This document shows positions 33,179 to 41,572 of a stretch of 64,000 bases of DNA, in pieces (position 1 is the first letter of the stretch; every line of letters starts with the position of its first letter). The DNA is from JBOFSQ01 sp051651625. Its GTDB lineage: Bacteria > Planctomycetota > Planctomycetia > Pirellulales > Thermoguttaceae. Location of the stretch: the NCBI GenBank assembly GCA_051651625.1, contig JBOFSQ010000103.1, forward strand, positions 94,508 through 158,507. The letters run 5' to 3'. Position numbers and translations under genes: made by a program. Under the pieces are notes generated by a model that worked only from the letters and a program-made list of their open reading frames with translations, did not search any database and had not been told where the DNA came from.

Positions 33179-34708
33179 CTACTCACCAACCGCATGATGC
33201 AGCGGTGCGGTGGCGGCGTAGAGTTGGCGGTAGATTTTGAAATGGTCTTCGTAGAGTCGCGTGAGTGTTTCGTCGGGTGTGAACGTCTCGGCACGCGGCG
33301 CGATTTGTGTGAAGGCGTCGTCGGCGTCTTTGTAAACGCCGGCACCGATCCCAGCGAGAATCGCCGCACCGAGAACGGTCGCCTCTTCGACTTGCGGCAC
33401 GCGAACCGGACGCCCCAAGATGTCGGCCTTGTTCTGCATCCAAAACCGGTTTCGCGTCGCACCGCCGACGGCAATTAATTCTGTCGCACGTTTGTGCGTA
33501 CTCGATTCGATTGTCGAGATCACGTCCATCAGTTGATAACTCAATCCCTCGAAAATACTGCGCACCATCTCCGCTTGTGTGACGCGAGTATTGAGGCCGA
33601 CATACGCACCGCGCGAACGCGGATCGACTTGCGGACACGACGCACCGCTCAAGTGCGGCAAAAACAGAACACCACCCGATCCCGCGCCCGCAGAACTCGC
33701 CAGCCGAACAACGGTCTCCCAGTCGATCAGCGGTGCGGTCTCGCCATAAAGCGGCACGAGACTTCGCCGGTACCACTCCAACATCTCGCCCGCCGGATTG
33801 CCGCTCCAAACCATAAAACGATTCGGCAAAACGTGCGTTTGCGTCGTCACTCCCGAACGCCCCAGCGGCATCGAAACCGGCGGCTCTTGCGAAACGACGT
33901 CGATCATCTCCCAAGTTCCGGTGATGTTGAGAACAACGTCGGGCCGAAACGCGCCGACCGGAAGCGAACTACAAATGTGGTCGTGGCCGCCGAGAAATAC
34001 TGGCGTCCCTTGTGGTAAACCTGTTAGCTGCGACGCCGCTGCGGTGACTTCACCGATTCGCGTTGAACTGACAAACGGTTCCGGCAGAATTGATCGCGGA
34101 ACCCCCGAAAGTACACAAAGTTCATCAGACCACGAAAGCGTTCGCTGATCGAACAGCATCGTACACGACGCCATGCTGAAGTCGGTTGCGTAAACGCCGG
34201 TGAGTCGTTCGTTGAGATAGTCTTCGATGAGGAGCCATTTTTTGGTTTGCGCGAAGATTGCCGGTTCGTTGTCGCGCATCCAGAGCATTCGCAGTGCGGA
34301 GTTGATCGCCCAAACGGGATTGCCGCCGATGGAGTACGTTTTTTCGGACGTGATATGTTTTAGCCACCATTCGTACTGCGGTTGTGTTCGCGTGTCGTAC
34401 CACGAGATGAGTGGATAAAGTGGTTTATCGTCTTCGCTCATCGGGAGGCCGTCCATTCCCATTCCAGTCGTGGCGACGCCGCAGATTTTTTGTGGATCGG
34501 CGAGCTGCGTGACTGCTTCACGACACGCCGCCGCAGTCTCGGCCCACAAAACTTGCGGGTCCCAGACGGTCCACTCTGGGTGGTCGATACTGGGATGAAA
34601 CCGCTGCATCGGACGAGTCCCGCGTGCAACGACGTTTCCGCGCACATCGTAAACAATCGCCTTGATCGAAGTCGAACCGAGATCAATACCGAGTAGCAAG
34701 TCTTTCAT
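33179..34708 (-). CDS. FGGY-family carbohydrate kinase
   Basis: A 509-residue sugar kinase (start ATG 34708). The N-terminal phosphate-binding loop reads LLLGIDLGSTSIKAIVYD, followed by domain contacts such as PLISWYDTRT, FLGGHDH and the C-terminal GGATRNRFWMQNKADIL. FGGY kinases phosphorylate xylulose, ribulose, glycerol and related polyols, and this one is closest in layout to xylulokinase. The substrate is not determined. It shares an orientation with the GH5 enzyme upstream (minus), which may produce sugars for it. Confidence 0.85.
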   Translation of the reverse strand: MKDLLLGIDLGSTSIKAIVYDVRGNVVARGTRPMQRFHPSIDHPEWTVWDPQVLWAETAAACREAVTQLADPQKICGVATTGMGMDGLPMSEDDKPLYPLISWYDTRTQPQYEWWLKHITSEKTYSIGGNPVWAINSALRMLWMRDNEPAIFAQTKKWLLIEDYLNERLTGVYATDFSMASCTMLFDQRTLSWSDELCVLSGVPRSILPEPFVSSTRIGEVTAAASQLTGLPQGTPVFLGGHDHICSSLPVGAFRPDVVLNITGTWEMIDVVSQEPPVSMPLGRSGVTTQTHVLPNRFMVWSGNPAGEMLEWYRRSLVPLYGETAPLIDWETVVRLASSAGAGSGGVLFLPHLSGASCPQVDPRSRGAYVGLNTRVTQAEMVRSIFEGLSYQLMDVISTIESSTHKRATELIAVGGATRNRFWMQNKADILGRPVRVPQVEEATVLGAAILAGIGAGVYKDADDAFTQIAPRAETFTPDETLTRLYEDHFKIYRQLYAATAPLHHAVGE

Positions 34709-34804
34709 GGTGATGTCCTTTTTTCGTATCCATTCAGGGTTTGGTTTGTCGGGGCTAATGCGGCAACGCCAACATGGCAAAATCCGTGAACGCTTACAAC
34801 TTTT

Positions 34805-36358
34805 CTACCCTTGCAAAACTTCCAACATTTTGCGGTCGAGTTTGTGGCCGTGGAAGTCTTCGTAGACGACATCGCTGCGGTTGCTGTCGAGAACTCCGAA
34901 GCTGCCGCGGAAGTTCCAAAGTGCGTAACCAATCTCCGCTTCACGCCAAACCGAAACCATATCCGACATCCAGCGAAGCGCAACTTCATGCGGACACGGC
35001 GAGTGCGCACCAAACTCGCCAACAATCACGCCGCAACCGCGACGCTGAAGTCCTCGCCACGGTTCAAGTTGTGTGTGCAGCCATTCTCGGTCTTTGCGCT
35101 GGCCACCGAAAATTGTCGCCTCGCCGTTTGTGGTGACGTAACGAAACGTCGTCTGCGGCGACGACCACGCCGCTGTCATCGGCGCGACCACCTCGCGCGA
35201 CGCACCCTCTCCACGAAGCGCGACTTCATTGAGCGAAATCCAGTCGCCATCGCGCACCGCCACTTCCACTCGCGCCGTCTTCGCTGGAACGACAACTTCG
35301 TAGTCGCGGTCGTACCGATTTTGGTAGACTCGCCACTCCGGTTTGTAGACGACCTCTTTCCACTCACCGTCACCCGCCGCAGGACGAAAGTTGTGCTCCC
35401 AAATTGTAGCACCGTCGCCACGAACGACAAGCGTGTTGTTCCCCGAAACGGTGCCGACGCGAAGCCGCAACCGCGTCGCTTCTGCGAACGGCCCTTCGAT
35501 GACGAGTGGTTTTTTGAACTCGTCTTTGATACCGTCTTTATTCGGCGAGATGAGCAGTCCGTTCCCCGCGACGCTTGGCCACTGCGGAGTCGGAAAGTCT
35601 TTGCTGTTGACCCAACTTGCACCGTAGTGCGAGATTTCCATCGGGGCGTAACCGCGCGTCGCCTGTGCAACGCCGTCGCCCACAAGTTCAAAAATCGGTT
35701 TCGTTCCCCAATCGGCTCCGTCGCAAATGATGAGGCGATCAGAATCTTCGGCACGGATGTCGGCGATGATCGCGCGGTGTGCTGCGATGAACTGTTCGCG
35801 TATCGCATCGGTAATCGACGCCGGTTCGTTGAAAAGATTGAAGCTGACGTGATCATTCCCAATTCCGCGATAACGCTTCGCAAACGTTCGCCAGTGAAGA
35901 CGGCAAACGTCGAGTGCTTCGGCGTCGGTCCAAACGCTCTTCGCTTCCGGCGGACTGGCAACAGTGTAACCCGGCGCGCGGTGGAAGTTAATCAAAACGT
36001 GAACGCCATACTTTTCGCCGAACTTCACCGCTTCGTCGATGTATTCAAGCCGCGACTCATTGATCCGCCGCCAATCGCCGCCGACAATCCAGCCACGATA
36101 ATCGAGCGGGAGCCGAACAAAGTTAAAACCCCAGTCGCTGATCCAGCGAAAATCGTCTTCGACGAATCTGTCGCAGCGACCGTTAAACATTTCCAGCAAA
36201 TTAAACCCGCGCCACATCGGGAGTTTTTTCGGCGTCGGTGTCGGCAGTGGCACCGGTGGTGTCTCTGCCGCTGCGTTCGTTAACGTCCCGCCAAGTCCGA
36301 GCGAGACTCCCGCCGCAAGACCACACTGCAAAGCGCGACGACGTGAAATTGGAGACAT
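34805..36358 (-). CDS. GH5-like glycoside hydrolase with inserted domain
   Basis: The 517-residue protein begins with a Tat-type signal SRRRALQCGLAAGVSLG. The barrel follows the GH5 pattern: GFNLLEMF, FNFVRLPLDY, HVLINFH, NLFNEPA (acid/base Glu178) and VIVGEFGAHSP (nucleophile Glu448). A beta-rich segment of about 140 residues (270-410) is inserted between these, likely a binding domain. It probably acts in the periplasm or outside on beta-glycans. The 36376 start is an alternative. Neighbouring FGGY kinase may use the released sugar. Confidence 0.8.
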   Translation of the reverse strand: MSPISRRRALQCGLAAGVSLGLGGTLTNAAAETPPVPLPTPTPKKLPMWRGFNLLEMFNGRCDRFVEDDFRWISDWGFNFVRLPLDYRGWIVGGDWRRINESRLEYIDEAVKFGEKYGVHVLINFHRAPGYTVASPPEAKSVWTDAEALDVCRLHWRTFAKRYRGIGNDHVSFNLFNEPASITDAIREQFIAAHRAIIADIRAEDSDRLIICDGADWGTKPIFELVGDGVAQATRGYAPMEISHYGASWVNSKDFPTPQWPSVAGNGLLISPNKDGIKDEFKKPLVIEGPFAEATRLRLRVGTVSGNNTLVVRGDGATIWEHNFRPAAGDGEWKEVVYKPEWRVYQNRYDRDYEVVVPAKTARVEVAVRDGDWISLNEVALRGEGASREVVAPMTAAWSSPQTTFRYVTTNGEATIFGGQRKDREWLHTQLEPWRGLQRRGCGVIVGEFGAHSPCPHEVALRWMSDMVSVWREAEIGYALWNFRGSFGVLDSNRSDVVYEDFHGHKLDRKMLEVLQG

Positions 36359-36397
36359 TGGTGTTACTCCTTCCATACGATTAGGGCGAAGCCAACA

Positions 36398-36420
36398 AAT
36401 AGACCCGTCACGGGTCTATT
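36398..36420. terminator. TAGACCCG hairpin at a stop codon
   Basis: AATAGACCCG, TCA, CGGGTCTATT is a 10-bp perfect stem with a three-base loop. On the minus strand the TAG in TAGACCCGTGACGGGTCTA is the stop codon of the HzsA-related gene. No clear T run follows. Confidence 0.5.
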
Positions 36421-39403
36421 TCGGCTGCCACTGAAGAGCTTCCCAGTAAGCGCGGTCGGTGGCGAACGGGTCGAGTGGTGCTTTGAAGTCGTGGTCGGCT
36501 GGCAACACGCCGTAACGGATCATCTCGCGGGTGTACGCACGATTCGCCCAAAACGGAACCGTCCCCACTCGCGGACTCTCTTTTGTAATGTAGTAACGTC
36601 CGCGCTCGATCCCCGCAAGAATTGTTTGATAATCGGCGTCGTCGGTTGATGCGAAAACCGGTTTGCCTGCATTCTCGCCCGCGTCGGCACCGTACTTACA
36701 CCGACCAAAACCGCCAGCATCAGTCGCAAGAGGAGCACGGAGCAAACGCGACTTCACCGGCTCCGTCAAGTTGAAGACCCAGTTACGCGAAATCTGACCG
36801 TCACTCGACATCTTCGGCGGAAGCGTCCCAGCCTTGCCACTACCGTGACACGCCCCGCAACGTAGCGCGAGTGCCTCGGTCATTCCCTTCGTCTCCGGCC
36901 ACTCCGCGTCGTTCTCAACGACATAGTGATCGCTGTACGGCCCAGAATAAACCCAGCCGATCATCCCCGACGCATTCGCCGCATACGTCCCCGCATAGTT
37001 CGCACCAGCATCAATCCAATAGCGAATCGTCTTCTGCTCCGACTCCGAAAGTTTCGCACCAGCGTGCTCTTCTTCAATCAGTTTAACCAAACGACTCGCA
37101 CTACTCCCGATCTCATACGGCGCGAAGTTGCTCACCGCGCGGTTGCGATTGTCACCGAAGAGATTGCGGTGCGAAAGGTTCATGTAACTGAATGAATAAA
37201 GCGGTCCCCAATCGCCCGAAAGATTAACGCCTCCGTCCATTCGGTCGTTGTTGTGGCACTCCAAACAGTGCTTGTCGAGAATCGGTTGGATGTCGCGGGC
37301 GAAGTCGTAGACTTCGGGAATCCCTTCAATTTTCTGCGGCGAAACAAACGGACGATTCGATGTCGTGAGGTGGTGAATTCGGTCGAAGTTCGGCGTCTGC
37401 GTTCGCGGCTCGTGACAACCGATGCAAACATTCGTCTCTCCCGGCATTACCGAAGTGAAACTGTGCATCCGCTTCACCGGTCGCCCGTCGTGATCCATCG
37501 CAACGAAAAATAGACTCCGCAGCGCAGGTAGTTCCATCAGGGCACTGCCGTCTTCGGCAACAGGAATCGTGCCGAGAATTCGTTCTAACGTAAACGTCCC
37601 GCCCAGCGAAATCTGATCCATTCCGCCCTGAAAGTGAACAGGTTCGGGGAGCGATTCTAGCACGAGCAGTTCTTTGATCAAACCACGCTGTACGTCCTGC
37701 ATTCGTCGCCCTTGGTAGACGTCAACGAGGATGAGTCGTCCGGTATCGGCGGTGAGGTCGGTCTGATCGCTGATGATATTTTCGCGTTCACGTTTGATTA
37801 CTGGACGCGGTTCGTGAATCCAAAAGCCTGCATCTTTGAGGTCGCTCGGCAGTGCAAAGAGTGTCTGTTCAAAACCGCCGCCATCGACGAGGCAGACGCG
37901 ATCTTGCCGCGCGACAAGAAACTCGTCTTCCGAAAACGCCCACGGATCGGCGGCGTTGTTGTGTGTCGTGAGCATCTTCGCCGACTCGTGATCGTCGGGA
38001 CCGTTTCGCGGATCGACAATCGTGAGATTGCCGTAATGCTCGCGGATGCCGTGCCCCGGCGAAAATATCGCAACAACTTTCTCGCTGTTCGGAATCGGTT
38101 TCGCACCGAGCATCACAATCCCCGGACGCTGATTTCCAAAGAAGACCATCTGTTTCGTTCCGTCGGGATTCATCGTCCAGAGGTGGTGATAATCGACTTG
38201 CGAACGGTCAACGTATTCCCATCGCATGTAGAGAAGCTGCCCGTTCGGCAAGACCCAAGGCGTGTTGTCTTGTTCGGGGTTGCACGAAAGTTCGCGGATG
38301 TTTTCGCCGTTTGGGCCGCAGCGATGAATCGTCGCAACTTGCGTTAGCCAGCACTGCACCCACCGCCGCGCACGACTCGAACAAAATACGATGTCGCCAT
38401 CGGGGAGATACGTCGGTTCGATGTCGTCCCAGTCGCCCGATGTTATCTGACGCAGATTTGTCCCGTCGATATTGATCTCGTAGAGATTGTAGTGCAACTT
38501 TCCTGCGGGGAGATATGAGAACAGAATGCGTTCGCCGTCGTAGTGAATCTGTGGGTCGCGGATCGAACCGCCGTTGTCTTCAAAGACGATTTTTTCGTCG
38601 CCGGAGTCAATGTCTCGAATGCGAAGCGACGCACCGCCGTGTGGGTGAAACGGGTAGACATCTTCGTCTTTGGCGTAGTACCCGAAGTTTGCGTACCAGT
38701 GTACGTCGATCCCCGGTTTGCGAACGACGTACAAAATCTTCCGCGCATCGCGCATCGCGCCGCGTGCAAACTCTGTCTTGAGGTCGCGCGGCGGGAGGCG
38801 TTCGGGAATGACGTTGCTCGTACTGAGCCGAAGATAATCGTAGTGAATCCAGCTACCATCTTCGAGGACGATGGAGAGCGTATTGCGTCCGCGTTTTACC
38901 GTACCCGCCGGAACTTCGATTACAATCGACTCGAAGACACCGATGTCGGTATCGCCTTTGAAACCGTTTCTCTGATCGCCGACCGGCGCACGAGTTGGCG
39001 TGAGCGGCGTACCGTTGATCGTGACTTTGTAGAGCGACGGCTCCGTCGGATGAGCGTAGGCGACGCCGACTACGAAGAAGAGCGGTTCGTTGTAGTCGCG
39101 TACTGCGTCGAAGATAATCTCCGACGTAAACTGGAGTCCAGCGTTACGAAAGTCGCGCGTGCTGGGGTGAAACGGACACCACTCGCGGGTGATATTCTTC
39201 CCGACAACAAACTGCTTGAACGGTGCGGCAGTGTTCTCTTTCACCTTTTCAAAATCGACCCAGCCAGAAAACTCAGCAGACATCGCATCAGGCCGCCCCA
39301 ACTGGAAGACAACCTCATCAACCTCATCGGCAAACGCCGAAAATGTTGACACTAGCACGCAAACAAAACACAACACACTCGTAAGCCAGAAACGGTGCAA
39401 CAT
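36416..39403 (-). CDS. HzsA-related multihaem protein with beta-propeller
   Basis: The 995-residue secreted protein has a signal peptide (MLHRFWLTSVLCFVCVLVSTFSAFA), an N-terminal beta-sandwich resembling the rhamnogalacturonan-lyase or CBM type, then a TolB/WD-like propeller region (HYDGERILFSYLPAGKLHYN, LPDGDIVFCSSR). The C-terminal part has three CxxCH haem motifs, CIGCH near 660, CLECH near 712 and CGACH near 848. This is the layout of HzsA-related planctomycete proteins, which share a domain with hydrazine synthase alpha. Those outside anammox bacteria have unknown substrates; a redox or polysaccharide role is possible. Confidence 0.8.
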   Translation of the reverse strand: MLHRFWLTSVLCFVCVLVSTFSAFADEVDEVVFQLGRPDAMSAEFSGWVDFEKVKENTAAPFKQFVVGKNITREWCPFHPSTRDFRNAGLQFTSEIIFDAVRDYNEPLFFVVGVAYAHPTEPSLYKVTINGTPLTPTRAPVGDQRNGFKGDTDIGVFESIVIEVPAGTVKRGRNTLSIVLEDGSWIHYDYLRLSTSNVIPERLPPRDLKTEFARGAMRDARKILYVVRKPGIDVHWYANFGYYAKDEDVYPFHPHGGASLRIRDIDSGDEKIVFEDNGGSIRDPQIHYDGERILFSYLPAGKLHYNLYEINIDGTNLRQITSGDWDDIEPTYLPDGDIVFCSSRARRWVQCWLTQVATIHRCGPNGENIRELSCNPEQDNTPWVLPNGQLLYMRWEYVDRSQVDYHHLWTMNPDGTKQMVFFGNQRPGIVMLGAKPIPNSEKVVAIFSPGHGIREHYGNLTIVDPRNGPDDHESAKMLTTHNNAADPWAFSEDEFLVARQDRVCLVDGGGFEQTLFALPSDLKDAGFWIHEPRPVIKRERENIISDQTDLTADTGRLILVDVYQGRRMQDVQRGLIKELLVLESLPEPVHFQGGMDQISLGGTFTLERILGTIPVAEDGSALMELPALRSLFFVAMDHDGRPVKRMHSFTSVMPGETNVCIGCHEPRTQTPNFDRIHHLTTSNRPFVSPQKIEGIPEVYDFARDIQPILDKHCLECHNNDRMDGGVNLSGDWGPLYSFSYMNLSHRNLFGDNRNRAVSNFAPYEIGSSASRLVKLIEEEHAGAKLSESEQKTIRYWIDAGANYAGTYAANASGMIGWVYSGPYSDHYVVENDAEWPETKGMTEALALRCGACHGSGKAGTLPPKMSSDGQISRNWVFNLTEPVKSRLLRAPLATDAGGFGRCKYGADAGENAGKPVFASTDDADYQTILAGIERGRYYITKESPRVGTVPFWANRAYTREMIRYGVLPADHDFKAPLDPFATDRAYWEALQWQPK

Positions 39404-39760
39404 TGGAAAATCTCCTTGGTGAAGTATGTTGGTGTCGTGTTTGGAAAATCAGAGCGGGAAGCGTAAGCGAGTGATGAACTACCATTCGACACAAAACTCG
39501 TCATTCCAACGCCAGCATTGCAGGGAACGGATTCATCCGCTTGCACAAAACAATCACACACGCTGCATCGCAATTTTCGTCACTCCCGCGAAGTCTTTGC
39601 GGGAAGACGAAATTGAGCGTGAACGGTTCCACGAAACGCCACCGCGAACACAACGCGGCGACGAACAACAGCGGGCAATTCTACCGACGTTTTTGTGGTT
39701 GGCAATGACGGCTTCGTTCGTGCGGGTGTAGTAAAATTTAGTTGCAGGCGTGAATGGTGT
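39404..39760. repeat. Repeat-rich gap upstream of the HzsA-related gene
   Basis: The 350 bases before the minus-strand gene include GGGAAGCGTAAGCGAGTG (39456), CACTCCCGCGAAG..TTTGCGGGAAGACG (near 39583) and GCGTGAACGGTTCCAC (39616). No promoter or gene is clear. Confidence 0.5.
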
Positions 39761-39980
39761 TTTTGCCCCAACGGGGCGACAAGAGCTTAGCCGTGGGTGA
39801 GCGAAGCGAACCCATGGTACGGAATCCTAAATATCAGAAAGCCCCAACGGGGCGCAAGAATTGAACCGCGTACACAAATCTTACGCCCCGTTGGGGCTAC
39901 GGATTTTTTGGGGCCTGCGGACCGTGGGTTCGCGGAATACCGCTCACCCACGGCTAAGTTCTTATTGCCCCGTTGGGGCT
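39758..39980. repeat. Long GCCCCAACGGGGC hairpin
   Basis: GCCCCAACGGGGC... AGCTTAGCCGTGGGTGAGC (39759-39802) is the inverse of GCTCACCCACGGCTAAG..TTGCCCCGTTGGGGC (39943-39980), with two nested GCCCC/GGGGC pairs between. It folds into a large stem and lies after nusB. It is non-coding. Confidence 0.75.
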
Positions 39981-40008
39981 AGGAAACACCGTCGCAAACC
40001 GCTATTTG

Positions 40009-40446
40009 TCAGTGCGGTTCCTTCACCTTTTCGAGAATGCCGTTGACGAACGCGGCGGAATCTTTCGTTCCGAACTCGCGAGCCAAATCAACCGCTTCAG
40101 TGATGACGACAGCAGGCGGCGTTTTGATGTACCACATCTCGTAGATCGCCATGCGTAAGATGTTGCGGTCAGTCGCGGCCATGCGAGATACTGACCAGTT
40201 GGTCGCCACGCCCTCTATCGCGGCGTCGATCTTCGACTTGTAGAGCCGCGCCCCATCGAGGAGCGTCTTGGCGAAGACGCGCACTGCGTCGCCGCTGACT
40301 TCATCGCGGAGAAAATCGTCTGCGAACTGCGCCGCATCAGGATTGAGGTCTTCCTGATAGAGTGCCTGAAACGACGCCGTCCGCGCCGCTGTACGCGAAG
40401 AACGATTCGATGACTGTTCAGAAGACTTGTTTGGCGGTTGACTCAT
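40009..40446 (-). CDS. nusB: Transcription antitermination factor NusB
   Basis: NusB with NusE (S10) forms part of the antitermination complex for rRNA transcription. The 145-residue protein has the NusB arrangement after a Ser/Asn-rich N-terminal extension of about 20 residues: TASFQALYQED, VATNWSVSRMAATDRNILRMAIYEMWY and PAVVITEAVDLAREFGTKDSAAFVNGILEKV. It is followed on the same strand by none; the NRDE gene lies just upstream with 30 bases between. Confidence 0.9.
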   Translation of the reverse strand: MSQPPNKSSEQSSNRSSRTAARTASFQALYQEDLNPDAAQFADDFLRDEVSGDAVRVFAKTLLDGARLYKSKIDAAIEGVATNWSVSRMAATDRNILRMAIYEMWYIKTPPAVVITEAVDLAREFGTKDSAAFVNGILEKVKEPH

Positions 40447-40478
40447 TCATCACCTTTGGATACTTTCTGAAAACGTCG

Positions 40479-41318
40479 CTACACATCGGCGTCAACGTCA
40501 TCGACATCCTCGTCGTGCAACTCTGCGGCCTCGGCAGACTTCGCTATTTTCGCAGCCGCGACACGCTGGTTGGCACGATCAGTCGAGAGTACCTGCCGCA
40601 ACAGTGCCGAAACGTCTTCGTATGGGTTGTCGCCCGGAAGCCCTGATGCGAACTGCATTATCGATCTCGCAGTCTTCTCGGTGAGCGATAACAATAACGA
40701 CGAAACCGTAGCAAAACGCGGTTCGAGAACGAGAATCCCACGCTTCCCATCGACATCAGGTTTGCGTGAGAACGTCCGGCTGGCCACCGCAAGGAACATA
40801 ACGGCGGTGTCTAGCCGCTGTAGTGTGAGCATTCGTCTTACAAACTCCTGTCGCTGGTCGTGCGGGTCGTCCAGACGGTTCTCAGACAGGACATGAAGTC
40901 CGGGGTTGAGCTTTTCAACCTCGACATCTTCCAGCCCCGAAACAACGTAACCCGAAAAACGGTCGATGCAGAGAAAGTGACCGCCAGCATAGTTGCCGGT
41001 TAGAAGCTCGTGCTGCGCCAAGTCGCGTGCTTCTTCGGCGTCTTTGCAACCGAGCAAGTCTTTGCAAAGAAGGCCACGCGACCGCGCATCAAACGGGACG
41101 TGCCGCTTCGGGGCGTTCACTACGCCGCAAAACAGACCGTGCTGATTGACACCAGCCCACGTCCCGCCCGCTTGACGATCAACACCACAGACGACGCGCG
41201 GACGCCCCGACTGTATCTTCGGCGGTTGAGACGGACGGTCAAGCTGCTCCTCACGATTGAACGCAATCAGAAGCGGCGCATCACGAATGGTCTGATACTG
41301 AACAGCAAGAATACCCAT
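40479..41318 (-). CDS. NRDE-family (TANGO2-like) protein
   Basis: The 279-residue protein has the AFNREEQLDRPS motif near residues 19-30 that defines the NRDE (Asn-Arg-Asp/Glu-Glu) family, then GGTWAGVNQHGLFCGVVNA and NGHFLCIDR-type segments. These proteins are related to TANGO2 and have an Ntn-hydrolase-like fold; their reaction is not known. Members are soluble. It lies upstream of nusB. Confidence 0.8.
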   Translation of the reverse strand: MGILAVQYQTIRDAPLLIAFNREEQLDRPSQPPKIQSGRPRVVCGVDRQAGGTWAGVNQHGLFCGVVNAPKRHVPFDARSRGLLCKDLLGCKDAEEARDLAQHELLTGNYAGGHFLCIDRFSGYVVSGLEDVEVEKLNPGLHVLSENRLDDPHDQRQEFVRRMLTLQRLDTAVMFLAVASRTFSRKPDVDGKRGILVLEPRFATVSSLLLSLTEKTARSIMQFASGLPGDNPYEDVSALLRQVLSTDRANQRVAAAKIAKSAEAAELHDEDVDDVDADV

Positions 41319-41345
41319 GTGTATTTGAAGTAGTGATAAGGTTTT

Positions 41346-41543
41346 TCAGAATGACAAGAGACACTGCCAGAAGTAGAAGTACGCCTCGGCGTCATTCCGC
41401 TCCCACGTCTCACGAATTTGTTGTTCGTTACCAAGCAGGGTAGGGTACCGCTTCCGAAACTCCTCCCACGGAAGACAAGTCCCCGGTGGACGCAGAGTCG
41501 GTACGGAGTCGGTCACATGTGCATTGTTGGTGTCAGTTGACAT
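41346..41543 (-). CDS. Small hypothetical protein
   Basis: From the ATG at 41543 (65 residues: MSTDTNNAHV...) a GGAGG site lies ideally before the start (GTGGAGGATTCTGTT), which supports a real gene. The middle reads PGTCLPWEEFRKRYPTLLG and the end EAYFYFWQCLLSF. No family is recognised. It lies just past the 620-residue gene, same strand. Confidence 0.55.
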   Translation of the reverse strand: MSTDTNNAHVTDSVPTLRPPGTCLPWEEFRKRYPTLLGNEQQIRETWERNDAEAYFYFWQCLLSF

Positions 41544-41572
41544 AACAGAATCCTCCACTTGAAAAACGAATG

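Noticed and set aside
34811..36283. 490-residue plus-strand frame opposite the GH5 gene
   Set aside because: Shadow of the GH5 gene, which has a Tat signal, catalytic glutamates and length that fit a real protein.
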